Positions 33,465 to 46,099 are shown, counted from the first letter of the stretch. The stretch is DNA of 64,000 bases from Symbiotaphrina buchneri (GCA_001599915.1 BCIG01000027.1:186001-250000), one strand, 5' to 3'. Program-made: numbers and translations. Notes: generated by a model from the letters alone, not told the origin.

Positions 33465-35680
33465 TCACATCTTCTCATAAGTAGCCATCAGCGATCCAAT
33501 GAATCTATCAACAATGTTAGCCAAAAGCCATCAACCCACACCCTGGGGCACCACTCACGTAAGCACCAGTCGACTTCTCACTTGACAGATATCTTCCGGC
33601 ACCAGCCAAATCGTGGCTCCCATCTTCCTTGCAATACTGATCGCCAACTTGGCGTTTGCGTATGCCTCGTCATCTGTCCGGCCAGGCGTGACAAGATCGT
33701 AATCCACATACGAGCTCTTCATGCCATTCAGCACGTCCAGCAAGAATATGCCGCTACCGATTGACTGGTCCTTGAAGGACCGGATCGACGACGACTTTCC
33801 TCCCTTCCGAACCATATCGTTGGCCCATTTCAGCATATCCTGATCCGTGATCTCACGCTTTCCTTGCCGTTTTGCAAGTGCTGAGAGTGTCTGTGAGATG
33901 TCCTTGCGCATGAGCTGCCATACCATGCCGAGTGTGAGAATGCGGACACCGTCCGTGATATCCGCGCCCTGGATGCCGACCAGCGAGAATCCGTTCTGCT
34001 TGCCAAGCTCTACCGCGTAGTTGGTATTCTCAACAGCCTTGAAGCGCATGAGCTCGGCTCCTGACGCAGGCGGCTTGTTGACGTGGCGCCAGTTGACGCT
34101 TCCTGGAATGACTTTGTCGTAAGCCTGCAGAAGGATGTACCCGTCTCTCAAGTCATCAAACAGGGAATTGACGGCCGGTTGCACGTCCAGACTGTTAAGC
34201 CAAAGAGTGAAGACACGAGCCTCACGCTCGCCTTCCGCATCAAAGTCCTCCACTTCTAATTTTTCTTCTTCTGTGATCGGATCTAGGCCAGGATGAGTGT
34301 TGAAAAGATGCGCGACAAAGGCAAGGTTCAGCTTCGGGTTTCCAGCAACCAAAGAGGTAGGAGTAAGGAATTTTCGGCACTCAAGCTTCTCCGCATTCTG
34401 AAGCACCTGTTCAGCTCTCTGCAGGAGATCTCTCGTCTGCAGCGGAGCCCTGCTGCAGACGTCAGGAGCAAGTTGGTTGAGCAAGATGGTGTAGTTCTCG
34501 CCATCCTTAACATCAGTGGAAAAGTTGGAAACCCTAGGGCAGGAGTCAGCGCAGAGTCTCAAGAGTACCCAGCTGGCCAGACATACGTGCGGTGCCATTT
34601 TGCAGCTTTGAGGTGGTAATTGAACCACCTCAGCAAAATCTGCTCAGGAGGTAGCCGGAGGAATTGCTCCAACGTCTCGTCCTCTTCTAGTAACCGATAC
34701 AACTCGGGGTGCAGTTTGATATCAATCTTTCCCAGCAGACCCCGTCTGATAATCTGCCAGATGAGCCCCAAAATAAGATGTTCGCGGCCTTCCATGATAT
34801 CGCCACTTCCGATGTTGACGACCGAGCAGCCGATACCCTTCGCCGAGTTGATGACGATGTTGTTGTTCTCCGTCATATGGAATGCATTGAGCTGCTTCAA
34901 CTTTTTCCCGGGACGATTGAGGACACGTTCGTCAATGGTATCGGGAACGCTGTCGTTAATGAGCTTGGCTAGCACCAGTCCATCTCTACACTCATCAAAC
35001 ATTTCGAAGGTATCCGTAGGGAACGGAATGAGGTGCCCGATGTCCGGATCGCCAGCAAGCACAGCGTTGATGTGCCTGGTGAATTCTGTACGCTCATCTT
35101 CATTGATCGTATGCGTCACATTCCCGGAGGAGCCTTGCACTTGAATCTTGCCGCCTACGCTACTTTTGTGGGCATGGCCAGGGGAGGTTACTGGCCCGGT
35201 GGCCGGGGCCTGGCGACCAGGACCGGTCGTCATGCGCTGTTGTGCCGGTGAAGAGGCCCGCAACTTGGAGATTAACTAAGAACCCTTGCGTCAGCCGCGC
35301 CTTACCGGGAGCCTTCGTAGTAAGACTCACGTCGACGTAGTCATCGAGCTCGACTCTCCTTGAGCTGTCCAGGCCCACCTCCTTCAACGCTTGTCGGACC
35401 ACATCGTATTGCTGCCTCTCAGTTTGCTGGGCCGCCTTGATCGCCGTAGTCTCATCTATATACCCTTTGTCATCAACGTCCAGCTTGCGGAATGCATCTT
35501 GTAGACCAAAGATCTCGTCCTGCTGAAACTGAGGATATTTCCTATGTTACACGAACGGATTAGCAAAAGATCGCAAACGGACCGGCTCCTCCGGACAGAG
35601 CGCTGTGGGTCGGTTGACTGGCGCACAATGTCATCGTCCATGCACCACAGAACGTACCGCTGCAACTTGATAACATTCAT
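33465..35680 (-). CDS. fimA: Fimbrin/plastin (actin-bundling protein)
   Basis: Five exons (35680-35658, 35541-35331, 35263-34587, 34533-33559, 33504-33465) join to 641 residues, the known size of fungal fimbrins. The first exon is only 23 nt (MNVIKLQ plus two bases). An EF-hand-like head (DEIFGLQDAFRKLDVDDKGY) is followed by four calponin-homology domains in two actin-binding pairs; marks are FEMFDECRDGLVLAKLIND, MTENNNIVINSAKGIGCSVV, LILGLIWQIIRRGLL, LLRWFNYHL, LFDDLRDGYILLQAYDKVIP and LILTLGMVWQLM-like repeats. The C-terminus is RLVLTFIGSLMATYEKM. Fimbrin crosslinks actin filaments in endocytic patches and the subapical collar of hyphae. All introns are GT-AG. The identification is secure. 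Confidence 0.96.
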
Positions 35681-36539
35681 GATTGAGGTGTGGATTGCGA
35701 CGCCGGAGCTGGTGTCGCACGGTTACTGATGTCAGCAACGAGCTGGCGAGCTGGGTCAGCGCACAAGGAGTCGTCAGGAAGATGGTGCCAGAGGGAGCTG
35801 TTTAGGCAATGTAATATTTACAGTGCAGGAAGACTTTGCCGGTCGGACCGGGAAGAAGAAGATAAAAAAGGATACGGCTGCCTTGAGGAGACCGCGAAGG
35901 CGAGTTGCGGTTGCGTGTGCAGAGTCCGCAAAGTGGTGAGGTACCTGGTTAACTAACGTAGCTACCTTAAGGTGCCTACCAGAATAGCCAAAGTACTGGT
36001 GGTGGTGGAGGAGGAGGGGGAAGTTGTTTGGGCACTGACGTCGCGTCGCCTGAGGCGCAGTTTACAATACTTCAGAGTACTTTGTAGACCACTTGATACA
36101 AGTACTTTTCCACCTGTTACTTGTACCGCGTTTGTACCTCCGTAAGTAGGAGCCTGAACTCCTCTCTTCTTTCAGGGTCCAGCTCCTTCGCTGCCCACCT
36201 ACCTCCTTAGATATATCTTCCTTACCCTGAGACGTCATGTACAATATGCATCGGCCCTTCTCTCGGAGACATACTAGAACTACGTTGAACTTTACTTGCT
36301 CATTTAGGGTAGGTAAAGGGAGGCATAAACACTCCTGAGCCGAGGCCCGCTCGACGTGGGGCATGGCCAGGCGGAGCGGTCACGTGCAGATTGGGGGGCA
36401 CAATAGCCCGAGACCCAAGACAAGCAAGCCCCTTTCGAAAGCCCCTTGGCGCAAGACAGAAGTGCTTCTTATATCATACACGTCTAAATATTTGGCCTCG
36501 GCCCCTGATCCATGCTTGAACGCCTCTCGAGTGTGAATG
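35681..36539. other. Intergenic region upstream of fimbrin
   Basis: Promoter of the fimbrin gene and 3' flank of the DDHD gene. It holds a purine-rich GGT/GGA run around 35997-36023 and a TACCTTA word at 35963-35969. No coding sequence supported. Confidence 0.55.
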
Positions 36540-39500
36540 CTAGACCTCCAGATCATCGAGGTGTTTCTTCCGCCGATGGGCCCACAGGCCCGAAAGAAGT
36601 TGCGACATCATGAAGTGACTGACATCCTCGTCGCCCCAGTACGACAGATGACTGGCAATGCTGGCGATGATGGAGATATCAAATACGCCCCTACCATCCC
36701 GGTTAGCGAAGACCGTCCGGTCCGACACAAGCAGGTGGTGCATGAGCCGTGGCGGTGTCAAGATTGGCACTTACTCTTGGATGCTGAAATCCACCCTTCC
36801 CGTTGAGTTCAACGCTCGCACCTTTGCTTCCTCCCGTCGCAACCGCTTCGCCCGCTCCTCTGCCTCCTGCCACTCGATGTTTTCCTTTTCTCGCAGCGGA
36901 TCATCGCTCTGGTGACTGCGTCTCCGCTTCTGGAATCCACCGTACAACGTCTCCATTTCCGAGTCGATGAGAGTGACCGGCCCTTTCTCCGTCTCCACTG
37001 CTGTCATCGCGTCCTGCGCTACCTGTTCCTTCCTCTTGTCTGTCGACGCAGCGGCGTCCTGACGGGCAATTGCAGGAGAGTCAGGATCGATGACCATGCC
37101 CCCAGAGATGTTCGTGCCAGCACCTATGGATCGTGAATGCTTGTGGCCTGCCCCACTATCTACCAGGCTGCTTCGGCTCGCAGACGACAACTGCTCCCGA
37201 GGCTCATCCCCTGTATAGCCCAGAGACTTTTGGAGGATGCTACTGGCAATTCCAGAGCTTAAACTAGTCCAAATACCAGAGACGCTCTGGCCCACCCGAG
37301 CGCCTATCCCGGTCAACCCTTGACCTACCGGAGCACCAAACAAACCTCTCTTGGTGTACGGGAGGGGCTGCGGTTTCAGCGAGGCCATGGCCGGGGATAT
37401 AAGCGGCTCAATGCGGTAGCTGATAGGATCGGTGGGGTGGAATATGTTGAAAATCTGGGAGCATTTTGGCGAGGAGACAGTAAAGGGGAGTTGCGTTGAT
37501 TGCGTTGTCTTTTGGGCCGCCTCGCGGCCGACAGCATCCCCTAAGAAGGGATCATCTGCAGCCCTTAATGAGGCTTTGCCGGTACTGCCGTCGTGTGTGT
37601 GCCGAGCGGCGATAGTACGACCTTTCAGCATCTGGAACAACCCAATCGGAGAGCCCAAGCAGAAAAAGTTGTCGACGTCAAAATCAAGGACAATATCTTT
37701 GTGCTTGGACTGGCGACCGCCGTGAGGCTTATGAGCGGCCTTAGAGTGCGGATCAGAAGCAGAGCTCTCCCCTTCCTTTTGCCAGCAAAGTATATCAAAG
37801 AAGATAGCTGATCCAAGAGAATGCCCTATCAAGCTAACCTTTCCGTGGAAGCTGGGGTTTCGTTCTCGGAAGAGCTTATAGACCCGATTGCATTCCCGCT
37901 GGACTATACCAGCGATATGTTCTCTATATGCGCTCTGGTAGAGCAAGATGTCTAGTGCAAGGTCGGTAATCAAGCTCCGTACTGCAGGTACACCTTCCAC
38001 GGTGATGTCCGATAATGTAGGATATTCTTCCTCTTCTCCAAAGGTATCCGCTAGGTCGTGCTCTTTTCGATTCTGCTTGAGGCTCTGTTTCGGGAAATCC
38101 AACAAATGCCGCCAGGACACAGGCAGCACCTGAATGCGACAGTTCTTTGGTAATTTGTCCACTTCGGCGTTCAAGGCTTGCAGATCTGGTGAAGCTGCGT
38201 ACACGGATTTCAAGGTTTTACGGAGAACATTGACATCGTGGATGAAGTTCACCGCTTCCATACGAAGCCCTAGTCGCTGACCGATACCGTGCGTTACCAG
38301 AATGAGGTGCTCAATTTCTCGTCCCTGGTCTTCACCTTCTGTCTCCTGGTAATCGTCCTCCAGCTCTTTCTCTTCTAATTTACGAGCTTCCTCTTCTTGC
38401 CGCTCAACGTTATCAGGCTCCCCGGAGGACATGAAGGATGATATGTTCCGCTCTAAAGCTGTTCTATGAGGATTGCTTTCTGACGCCACATCTTTGACTG
38501 TATCCTCTAATGGTAGGGTATTATCCAAACTGGGCGGTGCAGAGCGCCGTTTGTATGCTTTCTCCATCTTTGGGTCCTGGTGGGCTGCAACCTCGCCGTT
38601 GTTCGCTGTGCCACTGGGCGTCCTTGAACCACTAAGTTTTTGATCGCGAGGTTCTTTAGCCTTTCCGGGCTCCGAATACCCTCTGATAAGCTTGACCCCT
38701 CCCAGATGCCCACCACCTGCAAATCTTTGGTAAACTGTGCTACTCATTCTCGTATAAAAATCGTCAGTGAGAAGCCAAGCCACTGTTGCATCTTGATAGG
38801 TAACCATTGAATTCATATAAGTCCCGAACAAGCGGTGAGTAGCCAGTTGGGGCTGCTGCGGTGGTACCTCTTTCGAGGTTGAAGATGCTTCCTTGACAGT
38901 CCCCTTCTCTTTCTCTCCTCGAAGGCTCCCCGACGAGGATTTAGGCTTCAACCACTGAGCCAGACTACCACCCTCTTGTGTTTCACCCGACCTTAATGTG
39001 TCAGGTTTGATTCGGGAGCTCTGCGCCTTTTCGTTGTGGTACCGCCAAGGCTTGACTTTGAGATAACCCTCCTCAAGCTGTGTTGCCAGGTTTTCATCGC
39101 AAGGTCGTAGACCGTCTGGCCAGTATCCCAATCAATCATCTGCACAAGGAAGAAACTCATCGGCCTGTGAGACTCACCGGCGTAGAACCAACTGCCTCTT
39201 CTTACTTCGTAGACAGGTCCGAGCCAATATGCAGGCGCCAGTTCTCTCCGTTCGATATCCACATCGAAAAGGTAATCCTCATTGACGGGAACTTTCACCC
39301 CTCCGCTATATGGCTCCTCTCCATCGTCCAGGTTGGTATTCCGCTTCGTGTCCTCAGTAGCCCCTGCTGTACCAAGGTCCCCTGCCTCATCCTCTGACGC
39401 CTTGGGGTCTGGCTGACCGGAACTCTCATCCTCGGCGAGTTTTTGAAAAGCACTCTCGATTGCTCTTGAATCTTTGACAGAGAATGGCAGGAATTTCTTC

Positions 39501-39902
39501 GGTGATGGCTGAACCTTATCACCTTGTGTCGGCGGTGGTCGATGAGGCTTTCGTTTCGCAACCTATGTAGTCTCATGTTTAGCCCAAGAGCCTAGACTGG
39601 ATTAAAAAAAAAGAACCTCCCACGGCGGGGTTTCTTTCTTCATGGACGATACTCACGTCAGCAGCATAATACCACCTGACGTGGAGTGGTGGACAATCTG
39701 GTGGGTAATGTTTTGCGCTGAGCCTGTGCCAGTGAGAAACCATATGATCTTCCCCATGCTGCTGTTGTAATGTGGCAGCAGGTGAGCTCTCCCCAGCAGC
39801 AGCCGCTTGCGGTGGTTTCGGCGTGGAGCTGCGTGAGCTCCAGGGAGATAGTCCGCCGATGCCAGCGGAGAGGAAAGATGGACGCTTATCCGACGCGGCC
39901 AT
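36540..39902 (-). CDS. DDHD-domain phospholipase, PA-PLA1-like
   Basis: Four exons (39902-39657, 39562-39178, 39115-36775, 36690-36540) join to at least 1040 residues. The N-terminal WWE-like part gives HVRWYYAADVAKRKP, YWLGPVYEVRRGSWFYADG and LRPCDENLATQLEEGYLKV. The lipase core has HLILVTHGIGQRLGLRME and SLIGHSLGSAIFFDILCW with the G-x-S-x-G nucleophile. The DDHD module includes DVDNFFCLGSPIGLFQML, FNIFHPTDPISYRIEPL and, in the last exon, GVFDISIIASIASHLSYWGD. Such enzymes remove an acyl chain from phosphatidic acid and related lipids on ER, Golgi or mitochondrial membranes. The start is uncertain: the ATG at 39902 is the first clean one, but coding-like sequence continues upstream in frame to about 40109 without an ATG, so an extra 5' exon is likely. 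Confidence 0.88.
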
Positions 39903-40716
39903 CTGAGCCTGCTGGCCTCTCCCGGCTTCCTCCTTGATTGATCCAGCTCCTGTCAATTTGGAGAGACCTTCTGATGAGAGGAAGCCGGGGAGGCCGCGGT
40001 TCAGGCTGCGGAGGAGGGTGTTGAGTCGGGCCAACTTGAAGCTAGCTCGTGATAGGCATCTGGCGAGACACCACGCAGAGGCCTCAAGGGGCAGTAGTAA
40101 ACAGAGCACGGAACATGACGAGTTGCCAGTTTATGGGCAAGTAGTCGTGGATATGAGGTTCGAAATATAGGAAGAAATCCTAGTGCAGCGGGACCGTGCT
40201 GTGATGGGTCCGTCAGATGATTCCGAACGCGGTAGCTACGAGAGAAGCGTAGTGGTTCGTACTCGTACCTGACTGGTTGGTTCATGACGTCTGATGTCTC
40301 TCCTGGCACGTGCAAGTCTCTGTGTATAGAAACCGAAACCTTACCGTACTGAGCGCAAGTAGTACGATTTAAGCCTGTTATGCTCTAGGCCAACTTAACC
40401 CGACCTCAAAGCATATCCTTTCGGTCCGTCACAGTCCTGCTTAACAAATTCTTCCTCGACAACAAAAGTCATACCAGCAATTCCCGAGCTCCAACCTCTC
40501 TTCTCCTACTGCTTGCTAAAGATTCAATGTATACCTTACTATAGCATGTTGCGTCCGACTAATAGACTTCAATTCATGCAGCCTGGGACGTCGAGTTGAC
40601 GCCCGAGCATCTCTTCCTTTATATCGAATTGCGTCCCGTCCCTGGATACCAGCGTCGCCCGTCGTTGCGCAGCAATTGCGAGCTCTAGAGTGCCTTAAGC
40701 ACGCTACCTTGCACAG
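39903..40716. other. Divergent promoter region, with possible upstream coding of the DDHD gene
   Basis: The left ~200 bp may still code for the DDHD protein. The rest should hold promoters for the two divergent genes. A TACCTTA word lies at 40532-40538. Confidence 0.5.
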
Positions 40717-41157
40717 ATGGAGCCGACCCCCAAAGAATGCATCGAGCGGGTGTGGGCCAGGGTCAAGCCCAACAGCCCCATCTACGACCTCTTCCTGAAG
40801 AACGTCGAGATCATGAGCGCGGAGAAGGGGTCCTTCACAGCCCAATTTGCACTTGAACCAATCCATGTCAACTCTAGTGGATCGTTTCACGGTGCAGTCT
40901 CCGCCGCCATTGTCGATTGGGCGGGTGGAATGGCCATAGCTTCTCATGGTCTGGAGAAGACGGGTGTCAGTACGGACATTCATGTGACATATCTCTCAAC
41001 AGCAAAAATAGGCGACAGAATGGAGATACAAGGCCAGGTGAACAAGCTCGGCCGTACGCTTGCTTTTACCACCGTGACTATCCTCAGGCTTGGGCATACG
41101 GATAGCGAGAAAACTATTGTCTCCACTGGTACCCATACGAAATATATCAAGCAGTGA
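40717..41157 (+). CDS. Hotdog-fold acyl-CoA thioesterase (PaaI/THEM2-like)
   Basis: A single exon of 146 residues, the usual size for this family. The core motif NSSGSFHGAVSAAIVDWAGG holds the N-x-x-G-x-x-H-G-G-like helix start and the catalytic D of the PaaI/ACOT13 group. STDIHVTYLSTAKIGDRMEI and GRTLAFTTVTI fit the following strands. It should cleave acyl-CoA thioesters to free acid and CoA in cytosol or mitochondria; chain length is not predictable. No signal peptide and no clear PTS1 (ends KYIKQ). The start at 40717 follows an in-frame stop region and fits the family N-terminus. Confidence 0.88.
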   Translation: MEPTPKECIERVWARVKPNSPIYDLFLKNVEIMSAEKGSFTAQFALEPIHVNSSGSFHGAVSAAIVDWAGGMAIASHGLEKTGVSTDIHVTYLSTAKIGDRMEIQGQVNKLGRTLAFTTVTILRLGHTDSEKTIVSTGTHTKYIKQ

Positions 41158-42330
41158 TGTATCGGGGCTCATGTCCATACCCTTTCAACCGCCATCTTCT
41201 TTGCGTCTGGCATGATTGCATTTACTTTGAATGCCCGGACTCACTCGGATGGCGAAGAGCAAAACTCTCCCTTCTGCATTAGATGCCTGGTCGAGAGCTG
41301 AGCACCAGCCATGATGGCTAGGCAATTAAGGAAGACACATCTGCTTTGATCTTATTCTACATTTAGGATGACGATACGAAAATTTAGATATCTTATACGT
41401 CATCTGAGGCGTTTTTCCTTTGCATTGGGGGAGCTTATCTTCCACAGTGCTGCACAGTTCACATCCACTACAAGCATATTTCGAACTAGGTTCACCACTG
41501 TAGATAAGGTAGCTGTATGATGCAAGTCGCACGCCAAACGGAGACTCTTAGGAGTACCTCTAACAACAATCGATCATCATGTATCGGTGCCTGTATGTCG
41601 AGCTTGGACGTTTCACACATTCTGTTGCAGTAGATCCTTCATTACGGCATTACTATTGCACATGGGCATCCAAACGTCTGCTTTCTATCTACAGTGAACC
41701 ACAACATCATTGCCATAAAATACTGATTGAGCTGCATGGATTTCTACAGGAGCGATAAATACGTTTACAGGGGAGCCAGGAGAAAGGAACAGAAAACAAA
41801 CTCGTGTTACCTGCTTTCTTTCATCCAACCGTGCGGTGACGAGCAATTGACAGCCTCCGCAGGATTTGGACGCGCAATCGGGAAAGGTGGGGGGAGTTAG
41901 GCCAAGACCCGATCGAGACTGAAATCAAATTCGATTATATCGGCTGTTGTCGACTAGAATCGTACGTTCATGAGCGCCGAGGGGAAGCGATGGAAATCGT
42001 AGGAACAAGGGACGAGCTCTCGTGAGATTAAGCAATTCCGATCGTCCGCCTCGATGGATCGGTCGCGACGCCGTAAGACCCTGCTGCTGAGAACATAAAT
42101 AGAGACAGTCCTTAACAAGATGTAGCGCCGGTCATATTGCCGAAGAGGACCAGCATGACAACGAAACGATTAGGAAAGAGGTAATCTAGACTTTTAGAAC
42201 CGAACTGCAACCGGGCCGCAAGCGAATCCTGCTGTACATCCGTCAAATAGCCCAGGGAAGCGGCATACTCCTTACTGGTCAACTTGGGAGTTTCGTTGCA
42301 GTCTTGAGCGGCGAAAATCCGCGGGACTAA
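41158..42330. other. Long convergent intergenic region
   Basis: 1.17 kb between the thioesterase and SR-protein stops, likely long 3' UTRs. I found no further gene, RNA or repeat. Confidence 0.5.
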
Positions 42331-43428
42331 TCACTCAGCGGTGTCAAGCTCGTCATGAGCTGGGGGGGGAGACTCTATAGGCACTGCAAAGTGAGTCATC
42401 GAGGCCGCCAACTACATGGCGAGGTGCTGTACCTTTTGTGTCATCGCCGTTTGTGCCATTCTCCCGATCATCACGATCATCACGTTCGTCTTGACGATCC
42501 CGGTCTTCCTTGGGCTCCCTGTCCCTGTCGTCGGGACTCCGAGACCGGTCACGGTCGCGATCACGTCTATCATAATCGCGGTCACGGCGATCACGGTCAT
42601 CCTTGCGAGGCGAGTAATCACCGCGGCCCCGACGAGGAGAAGGAGAGCGGCCACCACGACGAGGGGATCGGTCGCGACGTGGGCCACGGTCTCTGCCGTC
42701 TCTGCCCGAATCAAACCGCCAAGAAGCAGAAGGCGGCGTACGAGCCCACTGGAAAGCAGCAATTTGTCAACAGAAGACCAGCTAAAAACATAGTGCAGTA
42801 GGGCGTACCTCGATTTTGAGGATGTCATCTCTGCCGATACGCTTGTTGTGCATTTCGTGGTAGGCATCGTCAGCATCTCGTCGGCTTTCGTACTCGACAA
42901 ATGCAAAGCTGATGAAGGATCAGGACATGGATCTCAATGCTGGGGCGAGGTTCACTCACGGACGGCTCGATGCGGTTCGTGGAGCCGGAATATCGCAACG
43001 GACAAGGCGGCCGTATCTTCAAAAGCGCAGGTGTCAGCAGCGACGAACAGCTCCAGAAGGCGTGTGGTGTATGTCCAACGGCAAAGAAAGGAAGGGACAA
43101 GAACAACTTGAGTGCGAATCAAAACTCCCTCCTGCATGACACCAGCTTGTGGCCACTTTGGGCTACATGTGAAGGACAGGACACGAACGGGAGGGCCCTG
43201 AGGAGACGCCGTGGTTCGAAGGGTGAGAGGAGAAGGAGCTCGATGGTAGACGAGGGTCGGATATGCTCGACGGAGCAAGGACGAGGGAAGGGAGAGGCGG
43301 TTCGAAAGGAAACGAATTCGTTCTCATCGACCGTGAAGCACGTACCGTTCGAATTCGTAGGCAAGGTCGCGAGCGCGAGTACCGTGGCCGAAGCCCGTGA
43401 CGTACAGGGTCGTACCGCCGCGAGACAT
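42331..43428 (-). CDS. SR-type splicing factor (one RRM plus RS/RD/RG tail)
   Basis: Five exons (43428-43346, 43016-42960, 42908-42809, 42748-42433, 42383-42331) join to 202 residues. The RRM (about residues 6-78) has RNP2 TLYVTGF and RNP1 RPFAFVEY, with CDIPAP and YHEMHNKRIGRDDILKIEW between and after. The tail is Arg/Ser/Asp/Gly-rich, for example SPRRGGRSPSPRRGRGDY and later RDR/DRD repeats, as in fungal Srp2-like SR proteins that recruit the spliceosome. Intron 1 is 329 nt (43017-43345), far longer than any other coding intron here, and cuts the RRM. The last intron (49 nt) if kept gives a different short tail, so C-terminal isoforms are possible. Arg-rich codons make long open frames on the opposite strand; these are shadows. 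Confidence 0.9.
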
Positions 43429-44682
43429 AGCGAAGAGTTCAAGGGTGCAGATTAATTGACCGGATCAACAGGGCAAGAATTGTTGCACACTGGGACTGGC
43501 AAATGACCATATAACGAAGAACAGAGCTGGAAAGGCTCGAAGGGAAAGAAGCCACGCAAAAGGAGATGATGAGGACGCCAAGCGAGCATTGAGCCGAGTT
43601 TGCTCACGTGACTGCCGTAGCCCGTGATCCCCTTCACTTCCCCCCTTCCCCAAATACCCCAAAGTCACTCAAAGAATGGGAAATCAGATCGAGCTCATTA
43701 TTGTTGACCGAGGAAATAACCTCTGAGTTTAAGGCTTCACCGTTAGTCACATCATATGTCTTGTCCAGTTGGTTCTACCTTATTCTTTGTAGAAAATTGC
43801 ATAACGAGGCAGATACGTGTTTGATACAATTGCTGCACTGCAGCCTTGTACGTCCATGTGGTTGAGGAGCTCCCAACCAATGATTCCGCCGTTAAAACCA
43901 ACAGCTGCCTCGTTTCAGTCGATACGTACCCGGGGTACCAATACATGCGGGCATGGTACGATCAGGTGGGTAGGCAAGCGGGTGGTGGGTATCTGTACAA
44001 CGGCTTCACAGGTGCCAGGTGTGGGTGGGCGGGCGCGATTCATTTCAGGCCAGGTCACCGTGACAAAAATAAGCCCCCTGATCAAACAAACACGCCCCTG
44101 CCCTTGCTCCTGACCATAATCTCTCATCCCTCGTGCCCTCGTCATCCCTTTGCAGGAGGAACTCTGAAGGTATCACTGTCGGGCATTCATAAATATTAAA
44201 TAACGGAGTGCAGTTTCATAGGGAAAACACAGCAGGTTAGCCCTTTCTTTCTTTTTCTCTGGTGGATCGTCCATCTCGGCCAGAAGATTCTTCAGGCTAA
44301 GCCTGGGTTGACTTAGCACTTTTGTTGCCGTCAACCTTATCCGCTTCTACGGTTTTTTCCGTTAGGACTTGCGACTGACAACACCAGAGCGACGCCGCCG
44401 ATATCTCTCTATCGCCCTCAGCCCCGCCAATCTAAGGTTTCAACCCAGAGTTAGATGGACAGGTATCCGAAAGACGCGGACGGAACCCTTTCTGCCCGTG
44501 TCTGCCTTTCGCTTCGTCAGTCATTGGCCTTTTCCTGCACACATGATCAATCAGATCAAATTCTTCACTACACGACGCTTGCGTGAGGACAGAGCTTCAA
44601 GGATCGGCGCCGTTCACCCAGTTGTTTACTACAGCATCCTGTCCGGCTTTTCTGTTCATACAAATAAGTTTCATTTGCGGCA
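43429..44682. other. Divergent promoter region, SR factor and mitochondrial carrier
   Basis: 1.25 kb with pyrimidine-rich stretches (for example 44235-44265), typical of promoters of strongly expressed fungal genes. Scattered frames have no features. Confidence 0.55.
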
Positions 44683-46099
44683 ATGAGTTTAGACCGGCAG
44701 CAGAGTCGCGCGGGTGTTGGCCCGGTTAGAGATGATTCGAAAACTCCGATCCAAACAATAGCACATTTGGCTGCGCCATCAGACAGTCATGATTCAACAG
44801 TATGCTCTATTCCCGTGACTTTCCATATGGACGTAGCTGACCTCGAATTAGACATCCACCTCTTCTTTGCCCCCACCTCTCACCGAACCCCGGCTCCTGA
44901 AATTGCGCAGTGCCGTTGCCCAACCCGTAACCGCTGCGTTCATTGCAGGAGGTGTAGCCGGAGCGGTCTCTAGGACGGTAGTTTCGCCTTTGGAGCGATT
45001 GAAGATCTTGCTACAAATACAAAGTGTAGGAAGAGAGGAGTATAAACTTTCTGTTGGCAAGGGACTTGCGAAGATGTGGAAGGAAGAAGGCTGGAGAGGA
45101 TTCATGCGTGGCAATGGGACGAACTGCATTAGAATCGTACCGTATTCTGCTGTGCAGTTTGGAAGCTACAATTTCTATAAACGGGTGAGTCTCCTGCCCC
45201 TGTTATCTACCCTCTGGCCTTGGCCGCCTCTGCACCAGCCGAGTTGAGTGTGCAGCTCCCCAGGGGTCCAGGACCGGCGTCCTGGCTGGTGCTGATTGCT
45301 CCGTGATGGGTCCATTCTCTATAGTTCGAGAGCTGACATGCTATCATAATAGTTCTTGGAGCCATCACCGGGCGCAGACTTAACGCCCGTAAGGCGTTTG
45401 GTCTGCGGCGGCGTCGCAGGGATAACATCTGTTGTTTTCACGTATCCACTGGATATAGTCCGCACACGCCTTTCTATACAATCGGCATCATTCGCAGCAT
45501 TGGGACACAAGTCAAGCAAGGAATTGCCAGGCACGTGGGGCACTCTAGTGACGATGTACCGTAACGAGGGCGGCTTCCTCGCTTTATACCGAGGGATTAT
45601 CCCGACCGTGGCTGGAGTTGCTCCTTATGTGGGTACTCACTCAACCCTGTCTTTGAGCCACCTAACTGGTTGTCTCTTCAGGTTGGTCTTAATTTCATGA
45701 CCTACGAAGCAGTGCGAAAATACTTCACACCCGAAGGTGACAAGAACCCTGGCGCACTGCGCAAGCTGGGTGCAGGCGCTATTTCAGGTGCCGTAGCTCA
45801 GACGTGTACATATCCCTTGTTAGTCCCCGACCACATTACTTCTGTGAGCAGGTCCTGACTCGGTGTGTAGTGATGTTTTGCGACGGCGATTCCAGATCAA
45901 TACAATGACCGGGATGGGCTACCAATATAAGGGCATATGGGATGCTATTCGGACCATAGTAGCGCAGGAAGGCATTCGAGGACTCTACAAAGGACTGGTC
46001 CCGAATCTGCTCAAAGTGGCTCCGAGCATGGCTAGTAGCTGGCTCAGTTTCGAGATCACTCGAGACTTCTTGGTGACCCTGGGATCAAATGATCCGTGA
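44683..46099 (+). CDS. Mitochondrial solute carrier (SLC25 family, YPR011c-like)
   Basis: Five exons (44683-44799, 44852-45184, 45353-45628, 45682-45818, 45871-46099) join to 363 residues. Three SLC25 repeats are visible, each with a P-x-D/E-x-x-K/R signature: SPLERLKILLQIQ, YPLDIVRTRLSIQ and YPFDVLRRRFQINT, with matching W/Y-x-G-x-x-x-G ends such as GWRGFMRGNGTNCIRI, FLALYRGIIPTVAGVAPY and IRGLYKGLVPNLLKVAPS. The first ~40 residues form a non-conserved lead. The pattern is closest to the yeast Ypr011c carrier (adenosine 5'-phosphosulfate and PAPS) and its animal SCaMC/CoA relatives. Substrate remains open. Intron 2 (168 nt) is longer than the rest. Confidence 0.88.

Noticed and set aside
42355-42906. 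Hydrophobic frame (minus) and His/Arg-rich frame (plus) of about 150-165 codons
   Set aside because: They are shifted-frame readings of the Arg/Asp-rich tail of the SR protein, where repetitive codons keep all frames open.
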